Positions 11,814-22,369 of a DNA stretch of 64,000 nucleotides are shown in pieces. The DNA comes from Nematostella vectensis (lineage: Eukaryota; Cnidaria; Anthozoa; Actiniaria; Edwardsiidae), in assembly GCF_932526225.1 (NCBI RefSeq), contig NC_064041.1:9530813-9594812 (forward strand), given 5' to 3'. Positions within the stretch are counted from its first letter, which is position 1, and each line of letters starts with the position of its first letter. The notes under the pieces were generated by a model. It did not search any database and had not been told where the DNA came from. It saw only the letters and a program-made list of their open reading frames with translations. A program made the position numbers and the translations under genes.

Positions 11814-12784
11814 ATTATCTAATAAACCAGACAGTAATTTTAATTCCGCAACAATTGATGACTGATTTTTTCATTGTATCAACACTCTCCCAGACTAGAA
11901 ATATTTTCAAGAGATTGGAGCCATTCGAGAAAAGAGGAGTTGCTTTTGATTCTGCACACATAGCCCACATAGAAACTGTATTATGCTTGCTAGCATGTAA
12001 CTTATTCTGTTACCCTTCAGGTTCTTTATACCAGTTCTCCTACTCTGTTCAATCCCAAAGAACGACACACATTTTACAACAGTTTTTAATGCAAAGACTC
12101 ACTGAGACGAGAGTATACAACCAAATACACAACTTTTAGCAGTTCATCTACACAATTTTATTAGAAGGTCTGTTCGGCAGTAAGAGCTAGCATACAATAA
12201 GTATAAATAAAATCAACAAATAATCTAAAAAATCTACTTCATCGACTATTTCTCTCGCTAAAAAAGCTGCATGTAAACACGTACTCTTATCGACTTTATT
12301 TCAAATTGGCTAAATGCCTTCTATTTACATTTTCAATAGTATTTCAAAATATCACTTACAGTTTTTCTGTTACGTGGAAAAGTACTTAAATCCAGCTAGT
12401 TGTGGCGGATCAAACGATAAGTTCTAATGTTGTAAGCAAGCTTATCGAACAGTCGTTTGAGTACATGAAGTCGCACATATTGGGTTTGACTTCATGGTCT
12501 TCTGTCACACTTTTCGATCTTGTTTTAAAAGGTTTTCCCCTAATTGATGTTCTGCGTCCTACGGAGTAGCATCAGACTTTGTCTCTGAGTTTGATGTGCT
12601 GGAACCTCGGTGATTACAACTCGCAGCAAGTTTACAGGGAGTAGTCCGCGTGTTACTCGAAGAGGCGCGCCCGCGATGAGAAAAAATATTTGCATAAGGC
12701 GGGAACAAAATGCCACCTTGTTCATACTGTACGTCACAAAAGCGACCGCTGACAGCTTATACGCTGACGAGCAAAACATCCAAG
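11814..12784. other. No gene recognised; upstream flank of a possible first exon
   Basis: AT-rich up to about 12540, then more GC-rich towards 12785, as if approaching a promoter. No element ends seen. Confidence 0.4.
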
Positions 12785-12843
12785 ATGGCGGCGAAACGTC
12801 GAATTTCCCGAAAACGGATTATAACCGCGCGAAAACACCTACG
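12785..12843 (+). CDS. Candidate first coding exon, basic N-terminus, YY1-like start context
   Basis: The start codon sits inside CAAGATGGCGGC, the YY1-type motif common at animal promoters and start sites. The frame reads MAAKRRISRKRIITARKHLR and meets the strong donor GGTAAGCG at about 12842. The short peptide is very basic. I cannot identify following exons in the roughly 3 kb before the GPCR on the other strand, so the gene is unnamed and may be a promoter-proximal fragment or relic. Confidence 0.35.
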
Positions 12844-13536
12844 GTAAGCGTATTTTTTGTTTTTACATCTAAGTATAAGTCCTGGTTGTAATAAGCTTGC
12901 AGTTCCCCTTAAAATGATGAACATATGTACAAAGGGACGACGGTTCTTTTCATAAATAAGCCTGTTTTCCCGAAACTAGAAATTGGTCTGCACGAGTGAC
13001 ATTAACACTTTACAGGTTTTTCAGGTTATGAAACTGTACAATCAGCACGCATCACAAACGTACACTCATGGCAGTTGAAGTTATCGAAATATAAAATAAA
13101 TACGAAGAAGCCCAAGGACAATAAACCTTCTGCCTACAGAAAATATCGCGCGATCGATTTTCCCGCCAGAATTTTCCCGGAAAATAATCTCCACCAACGC
13201 GCAGTTACCAGACAAATAGATTTCATTTATCCTGGAGCTGTTATTGTTCAACACATTTCTTAATGTTTCTGGAGCTTTTCAATCAACGCACTTAAATAAC
13301 ACTTGAATACCTGAGGCCCAAATTTGACCCCAAAAAATACGACGAGCATCCCTATCAGGTCGCCATGGGAGGGAATCATACGAGTAATGACCACATTGTC
13401 CTAGCTAAATTGCTCGCCTTCGCGATAAATTAAAGCAAACTCCTACAAGCTATATTTATCGTTTTAAAGCATAACACGTTTGCTTTTTCTAAAAATTCTA
13501 AAAGTCTCCCGAGGAAAATGTGCTTATTGAATGTAA

Positions 13537-13877
13537 CAGGCCCGTACCCAGGATTTGTCTTGGGGGAGTGCGAAATCCGAGAAAGTGGATATAATTTTTC
13601 TGGGGTGGGGGAGTTTTCTGATAACAATCTGACCATCCCCGCAAGAACAAAAAGGGATTTTTTTTTTTTGCCTTTGCAGTATCTCCATGGGACGTTTATT
13701 GTCGGATTAGGCTACAAATACAAGTCTGACTTATGGATTAATGACATACCAGAGTAATCTCGCTTATGCTTTATAGTTTTGTCTACAAATAGCACGTTTA
13801 TTAAGAACCGAAAGTGGACTTTCGGCCATTGTGGGAGGGGGGATACGCACACCTGCACCCCCCTGGGTACGGGCCTG
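13537..13877. mobile_element. Complete 341-bp MITE, TIR CAGGCCCGTACCCAGG, 5-bp TSD
   Basis: The left end CAGGCCCGTACCCAGG is mirrored by CCTGGGTACGGGCCTG at the right. TGTAA flanks both sides (13532-13536 and 13878-13882), a perfect 5-bp target-site duplication. There is no coding capacity. TIR style and 5-bp duplication suggest a non-autonomous member of a hAT-like group with short duplications. The fragment at 2138-2265 belongs to the same family. Confidence 0.9.
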
Positions 13878-14129
13878 TGTAAACTATTATAACCTTCCGA
13901 CTCAAAAGAAATTTTCCAAACTCGTAATCTATGTATAGAATTGTCCTGTACTCAACATCTACATAGATATGTGTGTAACAGCTATTTTTCGGGTTAGACC
14001 AACTATGTCCGACTATAACCACTTGGCTAGGTACTGGTATTTACGTGTTTGCTGTTACAAAACTAACGACTTTACAAGGTGTGTTACAAGAGATGAATTT
14101 TGGGCTTTCGATAGCTTTGAAGTGCTTAA

Positions 14130-15265
14130 CCCTATTCAGACCACAGGCGAACCAGGATTACTATTAGTCCATCGTGATCCTTCGGGAAATTAAAATATCA
14201 TTTGAAGTTGTGGCCACAATTCCCCTTAATTACAACACACTAAGCTAATATAGTAATGTAACTAGCTTTATTGAGAAAACAGTCAAGACATAACTTCAAA
14301 TTATATTTTATTTTCCCGAAGGATCATGAGGGACTAATTCTAATCCTGGTTCGCCTGTGTTCAGACTGGGGGGGGGGGGGGGGCTCTTTAAGCACCCCCT
14401 CCGGGAAAATTTCTATAACTTCTGAAACATAGCAGCTAAGAGGCTAAAAATTGGTGACTTTTCCTAAAATCTATCTGCGGACGTTTTGATACCATTGACA
14501 TGTCTTTAAGATGCTCCATGTTACCATGGCAACCGTTTTTTCACACATGGGTTTCCCAAATAATAAAAAGTAGTGAATTCTTCATATTTGGTCCTGTTTC
14601 TCAGATTTAAATGCCTCTGACTTTAAAGGTTTGTTTAGGTGACAAGTTTCACAACAGCGCTAGATTTTTTTACCTCGGATATTTTGAGGGGTGGGTAAAC
14701 TTTGCTCTCTCAATCAAAGCTGTTGTTAAAAATGTCACTAGATTTACTAGATGACACTAATAGATGACAAGCTAATATTATGCATTTATCATTACTATAA
14801 GCGGTAATAAATGCATGCAAATACTTTTTTTCTGTAATAATTCAGGACTTTTTTTTCTTTTGCAAAAAATCAGAAGAATCCAAGATGGCGGACCCAAGAT
14901 GGCGGAAATTCTTACAAAAAAATAGATTATTAACGTTTTTATGGCCTTTTTGTATTGTAAAGCCGTTAAAATGTTGATTTTGACATATCTAAATGATGCA
15001 AAATGATTTTTAACCCGATATCTGATAATTTAGGCAATATTTGAAAGAATAGCTAGACATCGTTTTTTATGACGTCATTGTAACGTCATAATTGTTTCGA
15101 CCACACCCAAATTAGAGCGTGGCGATTCTTTGCATGCTGGTGCTCATTGTCTGTAAGCTTAATAGTCATAGCCTAAGCGGTTCATGAAATACGGAGGGGG
15201 GGGGGGGCTTTCAGCCCCCCTCCCCCCAGTCACAGACAGCTCAAAATAGCCCAGTCTGAATAGGG
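14130..15265. mobile_element. piggyBac-like non-autonomous element flanked by TTAA
   Basis: TTAA at 14126-14129 is followed by CCCTATTCAGACTGGG. The mirror image (CCCAGTCTGAATAGGG) precedes TTAA at 15266-15269. TTAA target duplication plus CCC-starting TIRs is the piggyBac signature. Internally it holds G- and C-runs, a double AAGATGGCGG phrase at about 14884-14903, and a nested MITE (14142-14359) inserted in its left TIR. No transposase remains. Confidence 0.85.
14142..14359. mobile_element. 218-bp palindromic MITE nested in the piggyBac-like element
   Basis: Both ends form a long inverted repeat of about 65 bp starting CACAGGCGAACCAGGATTA, including the mirrored phrase GATCCTTCGGGAAA. TTCAGAC, part of the host element's TIR, is present on both sides (14135-14141 and 14360-14366). 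This is a 7-bp target duplication, or 8 bp with one mismatch. Confidence 0.9.
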
Positions 15266-15326
15266 TTAAATCAAACAATTTTATTTAAGTCCTTCTAGCT
15301 TCTGTTATATGCAAGTAAAAATTAGT

Positions 15327-15334
15327 CATTCTAC

Positions 15335-15369
<35 letters not shown>

Positions 15370-15490
15370 CGTATCTATTTAGTTAGCTCTCTTGCTTGGT
15401 AGCCATTTCTGTTTTATTGTTTTTCTTCTTTTTTTTGTTTTTGTTTTTTTTCTTTTTTTTATTATTTCTTTTTCTTTTTTTTTTTGTGTG
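15327..15490. repeat. (TATC)n microsatellite followed by a T-rich tract
   Basis: About nine TATC units lie at 15330-15368. A pyrimidine (T-rich) tract follows at 15418-15486. Confidence 0.95.
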
Positions 15491-15606
15491 TGAGTTTCTC
15501 ACTCAAAAAATCACGTGGTTTTCAAGTCGCCCATTGTTAATTAAGGCGATCTTGTAGTATTAATCCCGACTACAGAATTTCTGCTCTCTTCCTCCTCCCC
15601 AGATGT

Positions 15607-16527
15607 TCACTCAGCCCATGCCAGCCTCACAGGCCTCAGAATGTCCTCATGTCCCCCAGGTGCAACAGCTGGGCTATGTATTCCAAGAATTGCTCTTATC
15701 GCATCTCGAAATGCTGTTGTTCGAATCGAATAAAGCAATGGATTGATAAGCGAGCTATGGACTACTACCAACGTGGAAAGTGCTTGTAGTAAGGGGGCTT
15801 GCTCTTGAGCTACTCGTATTGCAAAGAAAAAGAAATACGTTAAAAAGAGGGTGATGGTGATTAAGACAAAAGCCATGTTTGCGTTGCTTTGGGGAGGTGC
15901 CGTACCCAGAGATACGTGATTTGCGGCAATTTGGCGTTGGTGCTTTCTACTCTCGCACCAGACAACAAAGCAGCAAATGCAGGTCGTAAGAATGCAAATA
16001 ATCCTAAAGTTTTGAGAAATTTTAGAGGTAGGAACGAAGGCATCGAAGATAGCAAAGCCAATTGCTACAACCCACGCCATGATGACGGCCAAGCATACGC
16101 GTCCATCTGTTACAATAACAGGGTACCGGAACGTTTTCTTCATGGCGATCAGCCGATCAATGTTCAATAGAGTAATGTGGTACAAGGAACTGGATGTTAT
16201 TATCTTCGACATTGTCTGAGTAGCAGATGACGGGCATTGCAAAGGGTTCAAGTACAGAGTCACATTAAAGTTCACCGCTAGCGGTTGAACGATGAGTCCC
16301 GTCATAAGGTCAGTGACTGCCAAACATCCCAGCATTAGGTTCGCCCTGCTGCGCAGCGGTCGCACCTTCACGAGCGCTATGATAACTAACAAATTAAAGA
16401 TGATTGTGAATGGAGAAGTGATGCCATTTACTATAGCTCGTACCATTGCTACTGTCCTAACCGTTTCAAAATCCACCCTGAGTCGCCACTCGGACGCAAG
16501 CCCAGTGCAGTTCAACATGTTAGCCAT
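15607..16527 (-). CDS. Class A (rhodopsin-like) G-protein-coupled receptor, intronless
   Basis: This 306-residue protein has seven hydrophobic segments, about residues 33-53, 66-86, 103-124, 144-163, 174-191, 218-239 and 249-267. Family landmarks are present: Asn45 in TM1, Asp73 in LAVTDL of TM2, Cys98 before TM3, a DRL variant of DRY at 124-126, Trp152 in TM4, and NPLLY (262-266) of NPxxY in TM7. TM6 lacks the usual CWxP motif. An N-glycosylation site (NCT) lies at residues 6-8. Only four residues separate this Met from the next one, so either could be the start. Such receptors act at the plasma membrane by coupling a ligand to heterotrimeric G proteins; the ligand is unknown. Short intronless receptors of this kind are greatly expanded in cnidarians. 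There are no frame breaks, so it is probably functional. Confidence 0.93.
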   Translation of the reverse strand: MANMLNCTGLASEWRLRVDFETVRTVAMVRAIVNGITSPFTIIFNLLVIIALVKVRPLRSRANLMLGCLAVTDLMTGLIVQPLAVNFNVTLYLNPLQCPSSATQTMSKIITSSSLYHITLLNIDRLIAMKKTFRYPVIVTDGRVCLAVIMAWVVAIGFAIFDAFVPTSKISQNFRIICILTTCICCFVVWCESRKHQRQIAANHVSLGTAPPQSNANMAFVLITITLFLTYFFFFAIRVAQEQAPLLQALSTLVVVHSSLINPLLYSIRTTAFRDAIRAILGIHSPAVAPGGHEDILRPVRLAWAE

Positions 16528-16817
16528 TGCTGTTTTGGATCTGAAAAGACATATTGCATTTTTATTCTGGCATTTTCCTGTGAAATGTTTGTAAGTTCTA
16601 AAAGTGTTGGTCTTAGTAAAGGCCTATCGCTGTGCCTTAGGGTTCTTGTAAAGTTAAAAAAAAAATTCTAAACATCCTTAAAAAAAACTGGATAGAGTTT
16701 TAAGAGCCACCCAAGTAAAATTATTGTTCGGGGTCTAACTTTTACAGCCCAAAAATCTTTAGAGCTCGCCTTCCTTTACATCATAAAAAATGGTGCATTG
16801 AAGTAAGGTGCATATAG

Positions 16818-16878
16818 GTAACACTAACGCTTAATGTAACAAGCGGCGATTTTTGTTACATTTAAGCGTTAGTGTTAC
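16818..16878. repeat. Hairpin with ~23-bp arms, plus a further copy of the arm phrase
   Basis: GTAACACTAACGCTTAATGT at the left pairs with the reverse complement at 16855-16878 around a 14-base loop. A third partial copy (TGTTACATTTAAGCGG) follows to about 16907. It is probably a MITE end or foldback. Confidence 0.75.
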
Positions 16879-16929
16879 ATTAAGCGGCAGTTGTTACATT
16901 TAAGCGGTGATACAGGTTTTAACCATTTC

Positions 16930-17275
16930 ATCGGAAATTCCGGTACTTCTTGTTATTTTGCCAATGGTAGAGATCCCTCCCACTGGAACATTTCCGGAAA
17001 ATTTGGAATTGCTTGAGAGGTAGTCCACTTTCACCGGGGATACCAGAAATTCCGGAAAATCGTGTACCATTTACAGTTTTCCATAGAATATTTTACTGAC
17101 GCCCCCATCGGCCACTATTCCCGAGAACACCCCAAAAGTAGAGTTTCTGGGTACAGAAGCGCAAATGGTGCATAGTCACACCGGAAATTCTAAAAAATAG
17201 GAAACTTTTTCTTACCATTATGGCATTCCGGAAAAACTGGGGATTAAATGGTAAACATACCCGGGAAATGCCATC
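16930..17275. repeat. Cluster of ATTCCGGAAA phrases
   Basis: At least five CCGGAA/TTCCGG cores occur within about 330 bases. This may be a degraded repeat. CCGGAA is also the ETS core, but nothing else points to regulation. Confidence 0.4.
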
Positions 17276-17279
17276 CAAA

Positions 17280-18330
17280 ATAAATATTAAGTGCTAAAAT
17301 CAAACACTTTATCTAGAACTAACTTTTAATTTTTCTTGCTAAGGGAGCGGTCATTAATCACTGGGGAGGCAATTTTGCAAAACTCTGGGCTGAAAAATTC
17401 CCCCCCCCCCCCCCCTCAAATCCAAGCCTTAAAATCGTGACCCCCCCTAGACCGGGCGCGCAAAAATTTGAACCATCCCCCCCCCCCCCGCCACCACCAC
17501 CACCACAACCTACACATTTTTATATTCAACGTAATTATATCTCTTTAAAACCACAGAGACTTGATATGCATACTGTGTGTAACTGAATACAGTATGTCCT
17601 TTACTAAAATATAGATCAGCTAGCTTGGCAATTTTGTCCTATTTACTGGGATACCTGTGGTAGCCCAGTCATAAAATGCAACTGTTTTTTTTTCTGTCCT
17701 CTCGCGATTTGCACAATGCAATTCCCAAGAACCCTTGCGCCGCAGGCGATACTTCTTATTTTAGTGTATTGATTGCGACCTTACTGAAGCCTTTTTCTTA
17801 CTCAAAGTATCTACCCTACTTTCCTACGTCATCGCAACGCTTAGTTACCAAAAACTTTTGCATAATTTAAAACTGTGTCATGGCCGCCATCTTGAATTTG
17901 AGATTCCAGCTCTCAGATCCATGTTATTTGAGCAGTTGAAGGCCCGATTCGCGATTTAATAACTGCATATTTAACCATAGCCTCAATTTCTACCAAGTTA
18001 TTTTGGAAAATCATTTCAGTTTGGATTGATTTCGCTGTATTTACTCGTGTTTACATTTGCGACCCGAGTGCGAGACATGCGGCTCAAAATAAGAATTAAG
18101 TTAAGTACTGACTGCTTTAGACTCATACAGCTTACTTCAAGACGTAATTAAATGTGCTCTGGACACTCATGAATGGACTCGAGGTATTTACCTTGATTGC
18201 TTAATCTATTTTGAAGTGGAAGTAGTTTGAAACAATTGATGGAAATCGTCTCCTACAAATCGCTTTGTCGATGAATCTACTTTACATCGGACACTTGACC
18301 GGCTACCCTAAGATGAATTTTATTTTCTTA
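17280..18330. other. No gene recognised
   Basis: Contains C-runs at 17400-17415 and 17479-17490, and a reverse-orientation AAGATGGCGGCC (17881-17895) with no usable frame behind it. Otherwise unremarkable. Confidence 0.45.
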
Positions 18331-18745
18331 CTATAAAATATCTTGAACTCTCTCATTGAATCTCATCATTTTAACCAAGTCGATTTTAATAAAGTACAGC
18401 ATAGGTGTTGTAAGTCGTGTAAGTGTAAAATATGTACTTAAATCTATGAAAATTATTTTGGTACTTTGGCGCTTCCTTTAGATAAGCTTAAGTTTTATTA
18501 TTTCCCTGAAATACCTTTATCCCTCATTGAATGTCATTTTATTTTTATTGAACAATTTCAATAAAATCTAGAGATTTGTCATATTTATGTAGTGTTGTTG
18601 ATCTTGAAAATATGTTTATGCTCTATAAATTTCAATGAAGTCTGGATATTCTATAGCCCTCTCATTTGACTCCAAAATAAATAATTGTTTTTGTTTACTT
18701 GTAACTTACATAAATAAAATAATACATTTCAATAAAATTATATTG
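18330..18745. repeat. Possible diverged ~150-170 bp repeat, three units
   Basis: CTCATTGAATCTCATCATTT, CTCATTGAATGTCATTTTAT and CTCATTTGACTCC each precede a TTTCAATAAAAT-like phrase at similar spacing. The similarity is weak. Confidence 0.35.
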
Positions 18746-19858
18746 TTAATACAATAGGATTACTTTGGGTGTTAAAATAAATTTACCCCTAAGTGATAGC
18801 ACATTGAGGGCAGTGAACCAAAGAAATGTTTAAGAAATAACAATTTTAAAACACATTCTCAGCTTTCCTTAATCTTATTTCGATGCTAACTCTGATGTTG
18901 GGGTAGTATTTGAAGATAGCACAATCAGCCCTGTCTACTTTCATGGAGCACACCTTGAGTCCACCCCACACCTGAAGAGATGATGCTCTTACCTTTCTTG
19001 CCCCAATCAGTGTTGTGATATGGCATTTACAATAAAAAACAAGGTATCCCAGTCAACCCTGCGCGCAGGGTCTAGTTAATTTAAAAATGAATCTTCACTT
19101 TTGCTAGTTTATTTAGAGTGGCATTGAGATAAACAACAAATACCGGTGTCGCTAGAAAACGACTACATCGTCGACGACATTCTTGGTTTCGCAACATTTT
19201 AAAGTATTCGTTTTGTTCAACTGATTAGAACGGGCAGCTTTGTCTATCAACCATTTATTTATATAAAGACAAGATTGGTACCTGAACAATATGGAGCTAG
19301 ACATACAATAATATACAATAGTAGAAAACATTGTGAACTGAATGTGTGACAATTTTGGTGACAATTTTTAATTGCCGAGAAAAAGCAAACCTTCAAGCTT
19401 TCGAGCAACTATAGTTGCCACTTTGCAAATAAAAACTTTTCACATAAAAATTGTTAACTTAAAATTGTTGGGGCTTAAGAACACATGCCGAAGGCTCAAA
19501 TAGTAGAAAAATATCGTTTTGAAAATATGATGGGTTCTAAAAACGCAGAATCAACCTGAGTTGTTATTGTTGTTGATCATGTGTGTATTTATTTCTTTTC
19601 CTAATAATTCATTGGGTATTATATTTTTATATACACTAAAACCTAAGAGCGTCTGTAAGACCATCTTTATCCTTAAAATACCTAAACAGTAAAAAAAAAA
19701 AAAAACGGCAGACGCCCTTTATACATACAAAAGAGTGTATGCGCTTTGTACCATTGCGTTATCTGGTTATCTCGCTGCTCAAACTTTAGAAAATCTTACT
19801 GTAAATTTGTTTTGCACGATCTCGTGCTTGATTTACAAAACAGGTCCAATCAAAATTG
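18746..19858. other. No gene recognised
   Basis: AT-rich. Open frames on either strand show no family motifs. Confidence 0.45.
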
Positions 19859-19859
19859 G

Positions 19860-20095
19860 TACACCTGTTTCAAATAATGTCGGAGAATCTGTGTATATTA
19901 ACCCGCAGTGGTTAAAAGGGTACAAAGTAAATAAGCAAATAAGAGTAATACAATACAAATCCAGGTTTTCAAAGCTGCGGAATTCCTGTTTATATTTTTC
20001 TTATGAACATTCACATGGCTTTTAGATACAAGGATTCAGCCGTTTATGTGTGACCCATGAATGACCGCGGATGGGTTCTCGAGTGCAAGCGAATA
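19860..20095. mobile_element. MITE copy 1 of the 'CACCTATTTCAAATAAGGTT' family, right end degraded
   Basis: Starts TACACCTGTTTCAAATAATG and shares the internal phrases AATAAGCAAATAAG, AAAGCTG..GAATTC and ACATGGCTTTTAGATACA with the copies at 25298, 37134 and 60585. The right TIR (TCGAGTGCAAGCGAAT) is mutated. Confidence 0.75.
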
Positions 20096-20099
20096 AACT

Positions 20100-21320
20100 A
20101 GAAAAAAAAGTTTCCCTTAAAAAAAAAGGAAAGTCTTAGATCATCCCTAAGATACCAAATCGCTCGAACGGCACACGGGCAATACTTTTTCAAGATACGG
20201 CCATTGTAGGCGTATGTTAAAACAAGAAGTCAGAGATCAGATTGATTGAAAGAATAAAATGAAATTTAAAATAAGACAAACTCACTTTCCAAGATAATAA
20301 GTAGGCGACTCCAAGTCAGATGGGATTTTTGCGCTCCTAATAACAGAATGGGGCAGATGATCAAGTGAGACGCCGTTTTTACCTAAGTACGAAAAAAGGA
20401 ACTTCCTTATTAGTGACTATCTACTTAGTTGATTGGAGAATTTTGGTCATTATTAATTTTTATTGTTTCAGCGAAAATTATCGAAAATGTGAAAAGAGAT
20501 GCTTTTGTTAAAATCCTAAGCTTTTTCTAATGATATAGACAATTCGTATAGCAGGCACGGCACGTAAACTAAATCTAACTCTTACATTCATACACTCGAG
20601 CGTTTATAATTCGGATATTTTCCTTTGTATTGAAACTACAGATGCAGGGTTATACACTGATTTATTGGGTAAATTAGAAATTTGTTCACATTGAGTCGAA
20701 TATGGTAAGCCCTTACAACAAATCTTCTTTGTTACGTGAATCACGTCAGCTGGAGTATTGGGAAACTAAAAAAATGAAAAGGTAACGAGATATCCATTTT
20801 TGAGATTTTGCCTAAAATTTTAGGATATTCATGGAAAAAGTCAGCAGGACCTGACTAATTCAACTCTCCCAACTTAATATCATCCCAAAACCAAAGGAAT
20901 AATTTCGAGGTCAAACCATAGCAACATTGCAAACAATTCTGGAACCAATTTGGTTTCACAAAAGAGAGCATTCAGAAACAAGAGCAAATCTCCATAAATC
21001 CACGTTTTTTTGTAAACAGTAGACTTAATGGGCACGGGGCTCGCCCCTAGTCCTAATAACAGTAAGCCAACTTTCAACTTACACTGTTCGACAGAGCAAA
21101 AAATGGCAACATATCAAGAAAATTCAGCCAAAAATTGTCGTTTTTGCCAAAACTAAAAAGCTGCATGATTCTTGTCATTTTTAAGGTTGTCGTATCGCAG
21201 GGGCTTCGTAAACTTTATGACTTGTAATCAAAAGAGAAAAACAGTGACTGTGACCATCTTTACTCCATAGAGAAAGTATCTAAAAACAAACTAATACACC
21301 AAAAACTGGAAATCGACTAT
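20100..21320. other. No gene; contains a stretch shared with the flotillin-intron element
   Basis: Around 20895-20975 the sequence (AACAATTCTGGAACCAATTTG and following) resembles 35735-35815 inside the TTAA-flanked element in flotillin intron 3. This indicates a fragment of the same transposon family. Confidence 0.45.
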
Positions 21321-21356
21321 GCCAAATTTTCGTCTTTAATAAGACTTCTTCAGGGC
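21321..21356 (-). ncRNA. Hammerhead ribozyme motif of a Penelope-like element
   Basis: On the minus strand all hammerhead parts appear in order. Stem I strand is GCC (21356-21354), then CUGAAGA core (21353-21347) and an extra A. Stem II is GUCUU/AAGAC around an AUUA loop, followed by GAA (21331-21329). Stem III is only AA/UU, then U at the cleavage position (21324) and the closing stem I strand GGC (21323-21321). A tiny stem III is typical of Penelope-like hammerheads, which are thought to act as dimers. It lies about 125 bases after the element's stop codon. Confidence 0.65.
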
Positions 21357-21480
21357 AGACTGAAGAAGGTGAATCGTTACAAGCTTATTTACATCAGAAT
21401 AGTGGCGCGAGACGCAAAAACATTACAACTGACAAAAACGCGCATATTCTAGAATAGCGCGCGCTATGGATAAAAAGAAT

Positions 21481-22366
21481 TTACACATCTCTACGTGGGT
21501 TCCTACTACAAAAAAAGTCATCACTATTAAGACCCCGCGGGTAGATAGACTTAAGCCGATAAGCCCACTGGCCTTCCCTTTCCCTAAGCTGAGCCCCAGA
21601 GTTACACTTATCTATAAGTTGTACCATAACATTATTAAGACCTAAATGATTGTCGCAATGAAAATGTTGATAGATAAGGTCATCCTTAACTCTTTCACTA
21701 ACCGGTAAACTAGGGTGCTTATTTAACCTACTTTTATGATTATTAAAACGCTTCCTAAAACTATTGATAGTAGAGCCTACGTATTGCTTGCTACACATAG
21801 AGCAAGTAATTAGATAAACAACAAAATCTGAGTTACAGTCCAAGTCAAAATTAATGACATATTTCTTATTAGTAACTGTACTGCGAAACTCCCGCCCTGT
21901 CTTAAAAAAGTTACACACCCTACACCGTTTACCGCCACACTTACCACAACCTCTAACCTGAGTACTATCCTCTTTAAGAGAGGAGTGCACCAACATATCC
22001 TTTAAACTCCTAGGTTTCCTATAAGCCACCATAGGTACCCTACCAAAAGCACCCCTACATCTACTAGAAGATTCTAGAACTGGCTGTAAATTACGAAGAA
22101 TACCAGGTAAATTAGGTAAAGCTGGATGAAAAGTGACTACAAAAGGTACACGATCATTCTTACCTTTACGCCTGTCTTTCAATGTGTCGTCCCTAGGAAT
22201 ACGTCTAACCCTATCAACTTCCCTCCCCACAAACCTGCTGTCATAACCCCTATCAACTAAATAACCTTGTAACTCTAATACCCTCTTTTCGAAAGAAGAG
22301 TCTTCCGAACATATCCTACGAATACGTAGTGCCTGCCCAAAAGGAATGCCTTTCTTAAAAACAAAC
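21481..22366 (-). mobile_element. 5'-truncated Penelope-like retroelement, GIY-YIG endonuclease end
   Basis: The open minus-strand frame runs from just after a TAG at about 22369 to a TAA near 21481. It starts in the linker after the reverse transcriptase (GIPFGQALRIRRICSEDSSF), typical of Penelope-like elements. Next is a Cys-rich finger, CGKCGGKRCRVC. The GIY-YIG nuclease follows (VVYLITCSMCSKQYVGSTI, FRKRFNNHKSRL, LREREGQWAYRL), and then the conserved ending LKSIYPRGLN. The reverse transcriptase itself is absent. The frame is intact over about 290 codons, which suggests recent insertion. A hammerhead motif sits downstream (21321-21356), consistent with the element's terminal repeat. Confidence 0.9.
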
Positions 22367-22369
22367 TAA

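Noticed and set aside
14884-14903. Double AAGATGGCGG phrase as promoter/start
   Set aside because: It lies inside the piggyBac-like element and no usable frame or donor follows.
15889-16594. Plus-strand open frames opposite the GPCR
   Set aside because: Antisense shadows of a well-supported receptor gene.
17881-17900. Reverse-orientation AAGATGGCGGCCATG as a gene start
   Set aside because: The frame reads only seven codons to a stop and shows no donor.
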